NCBI GenBank assembly: GCA_002633005.1
Contig: NMRA01000411.1
Coordinates: 167,083 to 231,082 of the forward strand
Origin: Phoronis australis
Lineage: Eukaryota; Phoronida; Phoronidae
Reading direction: 5' to 3'
Length of the DNA stretch: 64,000 nt
The notes below the pieces were generated by a model that was not told where the DNA came from, did no database searches, and was given only the letters and a program-made list of their open reading frames with translations. The translations under genes and the position numbers were made by a program. Positions 13,301 through 25,059 of the stretch are shown in pieces (positions within the stretch are counted from its first letter, which is position 1; each line of letters starts with the position of its first letter).

Positions 13301-14515
13301 GGGGTTGTTTGTAAACTAGTACTTCATTTGCATATTCAGGCTTTAACGAGACATAACATCTTTAACACCTACCGTATATCCATTAGTGTTTTCAAATTAT
13401 GATTCTTTCCTTTTTAAATTCAGAATATTTTACCTGGTAATTTGACTCTGCATGAATTTCTCCTCGTCCAAAATATCCTTCTCTACTTTTGCCAGCTGTT
13501 CGGCACAGGAAGTATACAGTGAATCGACATCTTTGTTTAACCCTGTTGAAAAATAAACACAACGTTACACCATACGACAATCATGAGCCATAATATTAAA
13601 ATACAGTTATAATAGGCCCGTCCTGAAATAAGATCACACCACTGTAACTCTGAAGTATTTACCCACAATGCAACACATGTATCAAGCACTTGTCCTGCTT
13701 CTTCACATGTATATATGTACTCCAGTAATTTGTCAATGTAATACAGGCAAACATGTATCATTGTATTTTAAGTTGCTATACAGACACCAAGAAACTGGTA
13801 AAAAAACCAAACGCCAATGCTAGATGGGTAAGCTATTTTTCTTCCCTTTTTAATAAACTGAAGAGTGTCTGACATTTGAAACATAAGTTAGTCATGCAAT
13901 GCATTTTCTACCCCCACAACAGAGGAGAGTTCATTAGAAGATGGGCCTCCTACACACTTCCCAAAGGCAGACGCATTTGTCATGCTTGCCTGCCTAGTAG
14001 ACTTCGTCAGAAATTTTTAAACATCCACCGAAATTTTGAGGATAGACAACATTAACAAACTATAACTTTATTTCAAAGATTTAAATGACCAAGTTGTAAT
14101 TGGTATCCCTTTATAGGTCAAGTCAGGGTTTACTATAACCCCTTTCAAATAAAAGGGAGAACAACAAGCAATGGTTTACTTCCGTAGACACAAGAATCTC
14201 TAAAGTAAATCTAGCGTGATCATATCCCTTGCTAGTTTCACTTTGTGATAATTTGCAAAGACTTCGGAATCCATGATCGCCTGTATTTCGTTTAGGGAAT
14301 AGGTAGCACGTTTATGAAAGGGTGAAAAAATTGAAACTTCCGAGTCCAGAAACACACGTACTCTCCTGTTGTTTCAGGGCTATGTTGACCGGCTGGAAGG
14401 CATTAGCTAGGACAGACTCCACTTGTAAGTTGCCCATAATAGAAGTGAGGGTGGCTTCTAAGTCCCAGTCCAACTTGTACTCAATGTCATCTGCTTTAGC
14501 CATGTTGGGGCCGTC
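1321..14515 (-). CDS. SETDB1: SETDB1-type histone H3K9 methyltransferase, 5' part (partial, SET domain outside window)
   Basis: The protein trimethylates histone H3 Lys9 in the nucleus to silence genes and transposons. Seventeen exons join with consistent phase: 14515-14362, 13542-13434, 12744-12631, 12119-12026, 11577-11462, 10833-10731, 10087-9976, 9041-8886, 8556-8483, 7588-7409, 6622-6511, 5746-5648, 5294-5027, 4291-4111, 2892-2707, 1904-1783, 1425-1321. From the ATG at 14503 (A at -3, G at +4) they encode 757 residues. Order seen: acidic/coiled N-terminus; Tudor repeats (about residues 193-400, with [13 protein letters not shown] and [12 protein letters not shown]); a basic linker; MBD (about 560-620, [20 protein letters not shown]); Cys-rich pre-SET (about 621-757, ending [17 protein letters not shown]). 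The next exon should open the SET domain and is not seen in 1-1320. The first exon has a strong acceptor upstream (TTGTTTCAG), so a 5' exon must exist; it may be non-coding or the THAP exon at 18637-18487. Residues 169-174 (DDVTII) resemble a SUMO-interacting motif. Confidence 0.95.
1688..1763. repeat. 19-bp tandem repeat, four copies
   Basis: The unit CCAATATTAGGGTCACAGA appears four times with three substitutions in the last two copies, just downstream (gene sense) of SETDB1 exon 1904-1783. Confidence 0.92.
2556..2711. repeat. 26-bp minisatellite, six copies, overlapping a SETDB1 splice donor
   Basis: The unit AGCTGTTACCAGACGACCTA-CCCTAC is repeated six times. The last copy (2686-2711) includes the end of exon 2892-2707 and its donor. 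On the gene strand each unit carries GGGTAGGT (one copy GGGTAGGC) and a CTAACAG or GTAACAG, so five additional donor-like sites lie in the intron. Confidence 0.93.
3111..3672. mobile_element. MITE of 562 bp with long TIRs and TTA target duplication
   Basis: GGGCTGTTCCAGTAAAATCT opens the element and its near-perfect inverse closes it; about 40 bp can be aligned, including a run of seven to eight Gs. TTA flanks both sides (3108-3110 and 3673-3675), as for PIF/Harbinger-type elements. The subterminal sequence repeats a CCACCCATAA-like motif on both arms. It has no transposase and lies in a SETDB1 intron. Confidence 0.8.
9696..9949. mobile_element. MITE, about 254 bp, with CTGTTTCATAAAAAGTGACTT-type TIRs
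   Basis: The left end CTGTTTCATAAAAAGTGACT and the inverted right end (CTGTTTCATAAGTGACTTAC) match closely, and GAAGACA and TTGTCTTC segments also pair. It has no coding capacity and sits in the SETDB1 intron between exons 10087-9976 and 9041-8886. It belongs to the same terminal family as the 55916-58030 block. Confidence 0.72.
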
Positions 14516-14580
14516 CTGAAACAAGCATGAGAAGACATTGAGAAATAAAACGGGTACACTAATGTCTCTTCGAGGAGGAA

Positions 14581-14651
14581 GTGTGGCCTAGTGTGATAGG
14601 TACCCGCTTTCTTAACTCGAGGTCGTGGGTTCAAGTCCCACTGGACCACAC
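14581..14651 (+). repeat. tRNA-derived (Lys-like) SINE head or tRNA pseudogene
   Basis: An A-box-like TGGCCTAGTGTGATAGG and a perfect B box GGTTCAAGTCC are spaced as in a tRNA, and the T arm GTGGG/CCCAC is intact. The anticodon loop TTCTTAA would give CTT. The anticodon stem does not pair and the acceptor stem is displaced, so this is not a working tRNA. It lies just upstream of the first SETDB1 exon, on the opposite strand. Confidence 0.6.
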
Positions 14652-14659
14652 TGCTAGAC

Positions 14660-17600
14660 CCTTGTCAGGTTGCTAGCTCCTCAGCTTGATTTTAACTATA
14701 CATTAATAAAGCACAAAAATGGTTCCAGGTGATCAGCGCAATAGGCCAACACGCATTGCCTGCGCACGTCTGGTACGTGTACCAGACCACTTGCAATTAT
14801 TTTTATCTCTCATCAATCTGGGGGACAGTTCTGGATAATTCTAGTAGTTCAATAATACATTTTTTGCTTTTAGTGGTAAGGAAGAAATGCTCCTTGAGAA
14901 TGGCTAAATTCAGATTTCTTAAAATAATATTACAATTCTGATTTTAAAGCACAAGTCACACAAAGTCGAACCAATTTGAGTCCCAGGATACCAAGGGCTT
15001 TGTTTGACAAGGTCTAGGATTAGTCTCAAGGAGCCTTGTATTGGGCCTGCAGTATTTTGGAGTTATAACAACACAAGACTTTGCAGAACTTGATAAGAAA
15101 TTTTTGAATGTGCCAAGATAGCTTTTTGCCGCGCACTTGAGGCAAGACATCCAAGGATGTTTATTATTTCCACGGGGTCTCTTTCACATAATGGTTAAGG
15201 AGTTTTGCTGCACATCCCAAATCTAGACTGAAATTGAGCAGACAAGACCAACCCAAGAAAAGAATCATCCTCCCCCAGTCACACCTTCTTTCACTTAACA
15301 ATCCAAGACGATATCGGGATGTCTTAGAAATAACCAGCCAAGACAAGATTTGCAAATGACCGTTGTAATCCAACTTGAAATGCCATTTTAGTTTTTTACT
15401 CTCAGTGCTACTTGAAAGAAGTAAAAATGCTGTGTAACTAGTCAACAGTTTTAGTATATTTACAAATATAATACAAAACATATTCAGCATATAATATACA
15501 CAACAAATATTCGTATTTTTACTTATTTAAAAGTTCAAAGCTGTTACATTAAAAAGCTGCTCCTCAAATGTTCAACAGACATACATTTTTACAACATGTT
15601 TGTCAGATTTTGCCACCAATGTGCCCTTGTTCCAGTAAATTACCAACGCAGTAAGCACTTTCTGACCAACTTTGAAGAAGTTTACTTTCAAGAGTTTTGG
15701 GGTCAGCTACGTTATCACAAGGTGGCTCTGCGAAACCATTTTGCATACATCTTTTAACATGAAGAATCATTAAATGAAATGCTTAGAATGTTGACAATCA
15801 TCAAATAAAGGCACAACAAAAGCTGCTAGCAGTAACTGCCAATAACTCTGATGTTTAAGATTTCATGATGAATCGAAGTGACGAAGCATCAACGCTCCAC
15901 TAGCTCCACCAATTTGCTGTGAAATAAACTCAAGATTTCTACAATAATGGGTTAATTTTGCAGCAAAACTGAGTTTGGACTTACTAGACCGAAAGTCAAA
16001 ACTCAGATTTTGCAGTGGATCAAAATTTTGAAACTTCAACTCAAGAACAAATTTAACCTTTCACACTGGCCGACACACAAAATAAGGAATTGTTGACTTT
16101 TAATTAACGTGAAATACCATTTTTCATGGAATTCAATATGGAACTGACCAAGCAAGAAATGGGGAAAGAAGAGACATAGTCCACACAACATTGCAACAGA
16201 ATATTCATAAAAACATGACAAAATATGCTTTCATCAGAATGTAAACAGCATATTTACAATTTATGTATTAGTAAAGTTGTTGTTTTCTTTTTACATTTTG
16301 CACTACATAAAAATTTAATTTAAAAAACTACAATGTTCAGAGCATTTCGTCAATAAATAATCTTTTAGTCAGATCAGTCACAGATGTGACAATATTCTAC
16401 CAATATCATTATCAATATCATTATCAATATCATTATCAGTACTATTATACGGTACATGCATATACAGAATGTAACATTCTACAGGGCCATGGGCATAGAT
16501 GCTTGAAGACAGATTGAGCAAATTAGTGAGGGTATGATATCAGGGCTTGCTCTTCAAACAATGTTTCAAAGAATTGATTTGTTCTGCCCTTTCCTCAATG
16601 TAACAGGCAACTACTGAACATACACTACAAAACCAAAGTTACAGTCAATCTAATTAAATCCCAACTCAACACATCACAATTTCGCAATGGGCTCACCAAT
16701 TATCAAATCAGGAATCATACAGTGAGAGGAACACATCAGTGATTCTCAACATTGTAACCAGTAGTGTGTAATCCTTGTACTCGAATTCGAACTTGAAACT
16801 TACTTTTGTGCAAACTCTTGTGTGTTGGCTCAGTTAGTAAACGGATTATGTTAGGGTCACTTAGCCCATGACATGAACAGTGTTAAGGATTCAGATGTTT
16901 TCTGACAGCTGAGCCCAGGATTAACAATCTATGATGTTTAGATATGAGAGATGAAATCAACAGAGTTGCAAGACCAAGTTTATGATTTCAAGACTGTCAC
17001 AAGGGAGTGTACAAAGGACCGTGTTATTTCCTTCTGAAATCATGGTTTCTGCCTCTTTTCACTTAAGTAAATCAGAGGTATGCGATCATTTACTGCTAAT
17101 GCATTCCTAAATGTAAGAACACAATTTTAATGCTGTATCCATAACGCTCACTAAAGAAACTACGGTTACACTACAGTCCGAAAGTATTCAGACAAAATGG
17201 CCTGTAATTGCCCGTCATGACGGCTGGGCCGAAATGAGTAACAACTTGGGGGCTACTTTGCAATGAATGGGGGAGGGGGGCAAATGCAAACTAAAAATGA
17301 ATTTTAATTGCGAAACTTTTTTTGCAATGAATAGAGGGGGGGGGGGAAATGGCACGATTTTACAACAGATGGCACTAGAGTGTCCTGCGTGTTCATTTCA
17401 GTTGAAACTCAAAATCAAAGGTACCATGGATCAAGCAAGTCATGAGGGAGACCAGACAATTTCCAGCCTACAAATCTTTGTGATGGCCCAAAAATGGCAT
17501 ACTGGTGCTGATATTTTGGCAAGACTTGCCACCACTATATCAGACTGAAAATGGTTAGTGTGTTTGAAAAAAATTTAAACTACACGTTATGCAACTAAAT

Positions 17601-18480
17601 GCTCTGCTGACATCACCTGCCCAAAAGAAATACCAAGAGACAATGTTTATGACTAAAAACTTTCAGTGCATGGACTAATCTCACACGATTCTTGCACAGC
17701 TCAGAGTGGACTTGCAACATGTGTAAAAGTAAAACATTTAAATTTGAAGAGAACTATGAGCAGCCTTCAGGAGTTAATGCATGAAAAAATAAAAAAACAT
17801 GGAAATTATAATAGTTCTTTTCACAAATTTTACCTCCTTCTACTCAAACCTAGTGCTTGATATAAAACTATACAACTACGGCCTCTCAGGAATCAGTCTC
17901 TCAGACAACTTGCAAGCTACTCACTATTTTGGAGTCCAATGAACTACTAAGACAATACTAACAATCAAAACTACCACAAGTAACCCAAAGAATAAACGTT
18001 TAGATTTTTTAAAATTGTTTTATTCATGCATTGTTGTCACAAAGGCATTTCACTGCAAACATATCACAGCCAAACTGTGCGTCACTGGCCGACGCTAACA
18101 CAAATCAAACGTTGTAAGTGGATGAATATGCAGGACAAGTGAATGACCAACTTCAGTCATTGGAAGATACCAACAATTGTGAAGACAAAGAGCACAGAGC
18201 CTATAGGGTTCAGGCACAAACACGCTTCCATTCAGCCACTACCCACTGCCTCCATCATGGTTTTCTTATGCAACGCAGTGAAATCTCACAAATTTAGGAC
18301 ACAATATGGTAGACGTGAAACTTTATTGAAGCACACACCATGCAGTCATTGTGTTGTGGCTGATCGCTGCTGGTTCAGGTCCCCTCAGGCAAAGATTCTA
18401 GCTTCGTGGAACATCACCACGTGAAAGACATCCTTTGTATACTATGCAACATTACTGTTAGTTAGCAAAGAAAAAATAAC
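14660..18480. other. 3.8 kb between THAP exon 2 and the first SETDB1 exon
   Basis: Read on both strands, I see no recognisable coding exon, CpG-rich promoter or convincing polyadenylation site for the THAP gene here. A G-run (17260-17345) and the 12-bp microsatellite are the only landmarks. It behaves like an intron, or like a promoterless intergenic region. Confidence 0.5.
16399..16440. repeat. 12-bp microsatellite (ATTATCAATATC)n, about three copies
   Basis: A direct array of AATATCATTATC is read by eye in a gene-free stretch. Confidence 0.8.
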
Positions 18481-18486
18481 TGTTAC

Positions 18487-19602
18487 CATTGAATTTGTTA
18501 GTTTATCTGTGGTTTTATCGGGTTTGTCCTGCTGCAGCAGTTGTAACTGCTGCTGATGCTGCTGTTGCAGCCGCTCTTGCAGTCTCCGATGTGGTTTTAC
18601 GATGGTTGGTACGGAACCTGGGATCAGTCTAAAACGCCTGAAAGATACAGCAAGAATTGTTGTATTTAAGACTTAATAAATAAGTCTGAAACATCGACCA
18701 GACTTTCAAAATATGAACAAGAATGTTCATCAGTGAACCCATACCATCAGTTTCTAGTGGAATTGGCATGCGAAAAATTCAGATTTCTTCAAATCTTTGA
18801 AATAAGAGGTGAATTGAAGGTAAAAACACTAGTTATGCCCCTGGTTGTCAAACGGTTTCTGATTGTGACAAGGCCTCCATTACTGAACAAGCTTCCGTCC
18901 TCTCCAATAAGCTCGCCTTCAAGTCAATTCAAATATATAGTTCCATGTGTATCATCTGATTTACTTGTATCAGATAACTTGTCAACATGATTGCCATTTC
19001 CACAAAAGAACCCAGGACAAAAAAAATTATTCAAAATAAAGAAGAAAGGCTCAGTGACACAACATAGTAATTGTTCTTATTACCATGACAATAGCTAAAT
19101 ATAAGAATCAAGTGACCAATCAGAGAAAGTATGCTAAAATATTTAGTTTTACTGTATTTTTTAACATAATTAATGAAATAAGCTAAAAAGCAAACACCCT
19201 AAAACCCTATGTGGATTTGTATTAGGTCCAAGAAACTTAACATATATTGCAGTTACTTTACTGCAGTTCTGCTAAAAATTAAGACTGGCCAACAACTTGA
19301 AAAGGGGCCAACACAGTAAAGAAAATATTGCTTCGCAGAACTGAATGAACTTACAGTTTCGAGAGCCCTTCTTTGAATCGCAATAGAAATGTTCTGTCAA
19401 AACAGTCATCGGCGAAATGGTCCGAACACACAACAGCCCGGGACTTTACAGCAGATTCAACTGACAAGCTCCATGCTCGAGTCATGCACACAAATTCATG
19501 CCATTTTTCAGCAGTGTCAATATCTTTAGGGAATTCAAATAGCGATACAGCGGTATTTAATCGCTCATTGCTGCAACCACCAACAACACACTTGTTCACC
19601 AT
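18487..19602 (-). CDS. THAP-domain protein, two exons seen (possibly the N-terminus of a SETDB1 fusion)
   Basis: THAP domains are C2CH zinc fingers that bind DNA, found in animal transcription regulators and P-element-like transposases. Exon 1 (19602-19355) opens with ATG and has CVVGGCSN, EKWHEF, VVCSDHF and DDCF, which fit the C-x4-C, Trp and C-x2-H ligands. It ends in phase 2 at a GTAAGT donor. Exon 2 (18637-18487) restores the frame and supplies the closing THAP motif, here PGSVPTIV in place of the usual AVPTIF. A Gln-rich helical stretch follows (RLQERLQQQHQQQ), then a lysine-rich tail, ending in phase 0 at an ATG|GTAACA donor. If that donor is skipped, the frame reads 15 more codons to a TAG, giving a protein of about 148 residues. 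If it is used, the next clear acceptor on this strand is the first SETDB1 exon at 14515, also phase 0. I see no other convincing terminal exon between the two. Confidence 0.8.
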
Positions 19603-20481
19603 CTTTCAGTTGAACACAACGAGCCAATTGTCCCGAAACACACAAAACTGTCTCCAGTTGAATGTTGCCAGGGGATAGTCACGGCTGTCAACACAAAAAA
19701 CATTAAAAGTTTACTATCCCAACAGGATTAACATACTTAGTATTTCACATTTACAGGTTCTCAAATCAATATTTTAAACTAGACTTTATATTCAACAACT
19801 GCTTAAGACTTAAAATACTATAGAAGCCAGACAACAAGAAATAATTGTCTTGTTTATTGATCTGAAAAATGCTTTCTACTAAATGTTTCACTAACCTGGC
19901 AACCACCAGTCACTATGCTACTTTAAGTACTTTCCTACATTGGAGAGTAGCACGGTAGAATGAGTGAACAACGTGGCATGGAAGAAGACTGAGCCTTAAA
20001 TTAAAACAAGATAACCATGCTTTTGAATGTAATATTTGTGATGCAAAAACAAGAAAAATGCATATGTATCAATACATTCAAATTGTGTGTTCACTGATCA
20101 TTCACTTTTTAATTTAAGGAGTGGGTTCTCGTTGAGTAGGTGAAGTGATTTATTGTGGTTTTAACCTGCAAAAATAACAGCCGAACTTGTAAACGGTCTC
20201 ATGTTCACCAATTGGAACACTAAAACAAATAAACGTAACTAAATACACAAGATGCAACTAATTTCTTACACAACACAACTATTTTAGCAGACAATGCTGT
20301 CCTTCTGACGATCGTTCACCTAGCAACTGTAAAAGGAACGGTGCGAAAATTTAAAATATTATCAACAAGTTATAATTTCTTTAACGCCTCACACAAATCT
20401 TTATCTATAAACATCCTTGGACATTGCACATTTTCCTGCATGTCTTGTACTCATACTTCGTTATTATTAGCTACATAATCT

Positions 20482-23400
20482 TCATCGCCTACTACGATTC
20501 TTTTCTCTGAACTTTCGGGTCTTGACAAAATTGGCAGTTTGCTTCAATGTTCGCCATGTGTTTGCCTCAAAGTTGGCATGAATAAGGTGCAAGCTCTGGT
20601 CAGGATTCATCTGCTTGACACACCTCTCCTTGGTATTGTGGACCTTCATCAAATACTGTCTCACACATGCAGCAATTTTTGTCCTTTGGTTCAGACTCAA
20701 CACTCCAATTCTTTTCCATTGTGTATACTTCAAAGAACTCTTTAGCCTCTTGCATATTAGCCTCTGAAATAAAGGTCTTGATAAAACACTGCCAAAATTC
20801 AATCCATTGCATCAGTGATGTTTGTGTAAATTACAAATTCACCAAGTCAAACCTGCTTTGGCATATATTAACAGCATTTCTCTTTAAAAGTTGTTCTTGT
20901 TCTAATAACCCCAGTATTTACAACAAACTAATCCACATCCTGTTCTCACCAAGGTTTTAACATATGCCAGGGTGTCTATATAGTTGAAACTGATTACAAC
21001 CATGATGTTATCATACGAGGGGAAATTCTGGTCGCGGTAAAAAAAGTTACACATAATTTTTAATCTTTTTCACTGAGGAATGAAGCCAATGTTGGACTCC
21101 AAAATTGAGGCATCGCAGTTCCCGTAAACCTCAAAGGCTGTATCAATTCCAAACACCCAGCATCAGACTCCATCAATGTTCTGACTCTTTGACACAAAGC
21201 AATATAGGACGCTTTAAAGGTGAAATCATTCTATGACAAATATCCTTGCCATGCAATGTTTCTTAGAAGCGTCATAACATAAGAACTACGCTGTTTACCA
21301 ATCCCCTGACACTGAGTTAATAGAAATGCATTGTGATAGCAACCACCATTGTCCATATACTTCCGATGATCTCGGGATTTTGTAGCAGCGATGGCACAAA
21401 AAGCTTCCCAGTTCTATGTTGCGTTCATAAAAATGTTAACATGGCATGTCTTATAAAAGCACTCATCATTTTTTTTGCAATAATACAAGACATGTGTCAG
21501 CTTTTCCAACCACTTTCCAAAACATTAGTCAGATACATCATTTGTAGGAAAAAGCAGAAAGGTATATTGTCGTCTAAATAATAGACATGAATGGGGTGTA
21601 AGTTCTTTCAGGCAGTTACTTTTTGACTGGTCGTGTTCACATCTCTTAAAGTGCTTAAAATCACCATTTACCTTGTTTTGACAAGTGACTACATTGTAAG
21701 CATCATTCAATCTTCATTTACAGCACTGCATATCACAATTGTGAATTCAATATCCCAAAAATGAGAAAATATGAGAAAAGCGACTTTAATTGAAAGTTTC
21801 TTAGCTCCACGGACATAAGTGTGATGTATGAACTTACCCAGCACCAGTGCGTCACGTCCAGGAATATGCGACTTTCTTGTGCAAACTTGTGTCACATCCG
21901 TAATTTTCTGATGTCCAACAGGAAAGTGTAAAGAGCCACAGCTTGCTCAAATAGCGAGGTGTCACAACTACCATAAATTCAACGCCTTTCTTTATTATAC
22001 CGTAAACCACCCGAAAACGAACAGCAATATCCGACGACTATTCACACTGGACACAATGGAGGATGACTAAGGTTGTGATTGGTTGTCCCCATTCTATGTA
22101 GTGTGTATCCACCAATAAATGCTCGTAAGTTGAGCTCAGGCACTAAACATATCCTGTTGGGGGTGTTCTAATTTTGCAAATGGTAAACACCTGTGGTTGT
22201 CTTTTTTTTTTGATGTTTTCCATATCAAATTGGTGATTTTAAGCAGTTTAATACATGTGCTTTCCAGTCAAATATTGCTTCCAGTACATGTTAATAGTCA
22301 TGCAGGTGACCATCTATGATGTATTCTTACAACATGACGCTCACAAGTGCGTCGACCCAACCCTCGAGTGAAATAACTTCCATAATATCCTCATGATCAC
22401 ATGAGGACCTGCATTTCACCAATCAATGATACTTACTAAGGTAAATTTCGTACAATGATCGGAACATCTGCTGTCTTTCACGGCACAGGCAGCATATTCA
22501 TTTTTCAAATATCGCTTTATACTAATTGCCTATTGCTCGTCAGACTTGCAACTGAGTTACATTTGTAGATGTTTTAAAAACATCTCGATTCTTTAGTGAA
22601 GGACTTGTGATACCTTGGAAATAATCGCCTTGAGTTCAATACCCGTACGCACCAAAATCTGAGAATGCATCATTGCCACAACAATATATATTCACAGCTC
22701 ACGCAAACTGAGGTTTAAACAAGTCTCAGACGACTGCAATAGGCTCCCAACCCAGAAAATGTATGATTTCATCCCTTTTTAAAATTGATTACTCATTCAA
22801 ACGTCACTTACGGGTTCAAGCGACTTCACTTCAGGTTGGCCTTGTAACTGCTTTCTTCCTCTGGCAGCAGATGTATCAGTAGTGGCCTAAAATATAAGGA
22901 GTTGTAGAAGGTTTCAATGTTCTTGTTGTTATGGAATCAGAATACTACGAGACCTGTTCTATGAGTTTAAAGAGGAACTTGCATACAAATTCCTCATCTC
23001 CGTGATTGGTTGGTTAAATTATTTAGAAACACAAAATATATAATATGTTGTGAATATGAAGTAGGTTGAAATTAGCCAGTTTTCAAGAACGAGTTTTGTG
23101 TCGAAAATGGTCCGCTGTAGAACACTCAACCATTTCTAGTAAGTATCGTGACGTGGTGTTGGGGAACAACACCGCACGATGCAGGTTATGTGAGCCCTCA
23201 AGGCAGTCATTAGTGAAGAGGTCAACTATTTGCAGATTTTTTGTTTTCACATTCACAACTTGTCAATGAATGCAACTGCAATTTGTTTAGCGTTTAATTC
23301 ATTAATTCTTAGCCAACTAAACTGGGCAAAATGCAGCTTTATAATATGATGCAAGGAAACATTTCTTGGAAATAGAAGTTCTTAAGCAAGAGGTGAGTAA

Positions 23401-25040
23401 TCGACAACTTTTTCCACAAGTTACCAATTCCCTTGGACCTTCTGATGGTGCGCTCTCATTATTTTGTTCCTTCCGTCGTGCGTAGATAAGTCGTCTACAA
23501 GCACCACAGAAAACTGCAATAAAAAGTAATCCATGTAGTAAAGTGCAAAAATAAGCAAAATGGCCTTCCAACAATCCAAAAGTGCTATACCTCTACTTGT
23601 CCAAGTTAGCACTACATTTGGCTATACAGTTGCACGTATGGTAACAAGCCCACCTCACAATTTATTGCCAGGACTTCTAAGGTGGATATACTTGTGAAAA
23701 CATCACCTGCAATGTAGTTATATATGTTCTAGACAGTGTCGGTGTTATATAACTAGAACATGAAATCAACACAGCTTCTTGTTGGAGGAGAGGAAACCCC
23801 TTGTCACCTAACACCCAATTAGAGTTCCTAAATCTGAGTGTCTTGATGTTGATAGGGTAGGTTGTAAATATTTACTTTATCACAACATTGTGAAGTCTAA
23901 GGTTATTGTCTCTGCCACAAAGAAGGCAAGGATGTGTCATGGCCCACTGAAAATCCAGACCAACCATGGGAACATACAGACAAAACCACATACACCCTAT
24001 TCTGGTCTGTGTCTTTCAACAGGGGCCTTTCATGCTGGTGGTGTTTAGAGTAATGAGATTGATGAAGCCACTTCAGTTTGATATCATCTCAGATTTGGTG
24101 GACAGAAATATAGTGGATCATCAATTTAAAAACAGGAATAAACCCTACTGTCAGGCCCTCCCAATTTGGTAATTTATTTTAGCTTTTTGGCATCGACTGG
24201 GATTGAAATTCTGCCACTTTATAAGTCATAGCTACCGACTATGTAGTCGGCGCATATTGTTCATCCCAGTGGGAAATGAATATGACGTGATATCTTTCAT
24301 ATGTGGATACTTCATGACGTGTCATTTTCCAAACACAATTAGTATGTCCCACCGTACATCAGTGAAAATTTACCAGCATTATCATAGCAGGAAAGGTGTC
24401 AAAACCTCGTATATACAACTAAACTGAAGCCTCCCGTCCGCATTCGATGGTATCTGTAGGTGACGCTCAATGCCTGTCTAACAAAGAAATGATCGCCATC
24501 TGGCGGGACACTGACTTTTAATATAGCGCGATTGTTTTGAAAGTCAGCTATTACCTACTAGAAATATTACCACCGATAACACAAAGCAAAGAAACCTACA
24601 CGAAAACTAAAATGTTACAGTTGCTCACCTGCGCCAACAGGTAAGACCACATTCCTCAAAGTCTTCACTTCCCTGGAAAGCTTCAGGCTCACCCGTCTGC
24701 ATCCCCTGGGTGCTGTTACTCCAGCACCCCTTCGACCACGATGGTCAGCGTAACAACAATGTCTACTGGGCACAAACCCCAAACCAAACTCTATGCGGTG
24801 TCGGGGACAGACAGTGAGTTCGTCTAATGACTGTTCCTCAAACCCTCCTCTGTTGACTAACAACTGCCATTCTTCAATGTCTTCCCACAACTTCATAGAC
24901 TTCAGATGACCCTCTGTGTTCTTTCTGCAACACCAAACGGGTAGCCGGGCTCTTTCTTCGCCCACTGCTGAGCATTTGGAACGTCCAACTCCACTGAACG
25001 AACACTTCATGCAGTCCTCTGATCCAGTTTCCATTTCCAC
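20482..25040 (-). CDS. Cys/His-rich putative zinc-binding protein of unknown function, 285 aa, four exons
   Basis: Exons 25040-24629, 23513-23425, 22886-22812 and 20763-20482 join in frame at all three junctions and give 285 residues. Exon 1 carries CMKC, LPVWCC, VCPRHRIEFGLGF and CCYADH, so the Cys/His pairs are spaced like a zinc-binding module. A region with SLKLSREV then leads to PVGA, and the first splice restores FCGACRR, another Cys pair. Exons 2-3 are polar and basic. Exon 4 is helical and Lys/Arg-rich, with WRTLKQTANF and a tail ending in NRSRR. I recall similar Cys/His modules in predicted cnidarian and lancelet proteins, but no function. A CACGTG E-box overlaps the sequence just upstream of the ATG. 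Exon 4 has an alternative open frame over 20812-20600, but splice phase supports the frame used here. The last intron holds a decayed THAP copy. Confidence 0.62.
21838..21974 (-). pseudogene. Decayed THAP-domain copy in the last intron of the Cys/His-rich gene
   Basis: In one frame the strand reads AVALYTFLLDIRKLRM and then stops. Shifted by one frame it continues TQVCTRKSHIPGRDALVLG to a GTAAG donor at 21838. Together these follow a THAP core (SLYxFPxD, W..V..TR.., then the segment before C-x2-H), but the first Cys pair and the Trp are damaged. It is therefore a broken copy. Its upstream flank (22020-22135) resembles the flank of the other decayed copy at 58.3 kb. Confidence 0.5.
22020..22135 (-). 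promoter_or_regulatory. CCAAT-containing upstream block of the decayed THAP copy (shared with 58260-58350 +)
   Basis: Read on the minus strand, this block has a TTTATTGGT segment, GGGACAACCAATCACA and CATCCTCCATTGTGT in the same order as 58262-58333 on the plus strand. The CCAAT core is at 22078-22082 here and 58298-58302 there. Conservation of the flank together with the THAP start suggests a duplicated promoter-plus-exon unit. Promoter function is inference. Confidence 0.45.
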
Positions 25041-25059
25041 GTGTAGTTATCTCGGGATA

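Noticed and set aside
14581-14651. Functional tRNA-Lys
   Set aside because: The anticodon stem does not pair and the acceptor strands are out of register; kept only as a SINE head or pseudogene.
18143-18424. Plus-strand frame of 93 codons near the THAP exon
   Set aside because: No recognisable motif and no splice partners; it lies in the presumed intron of the minus-strand gene.
20600-20812. Alternative minus-strand frame of 70 codons with a C-x-C pattern
   Set aside because: It overlaps exon 4 of the Cys/His-rich gene in another frame; the acceptor at 20764 joins in phase only with the other frame.
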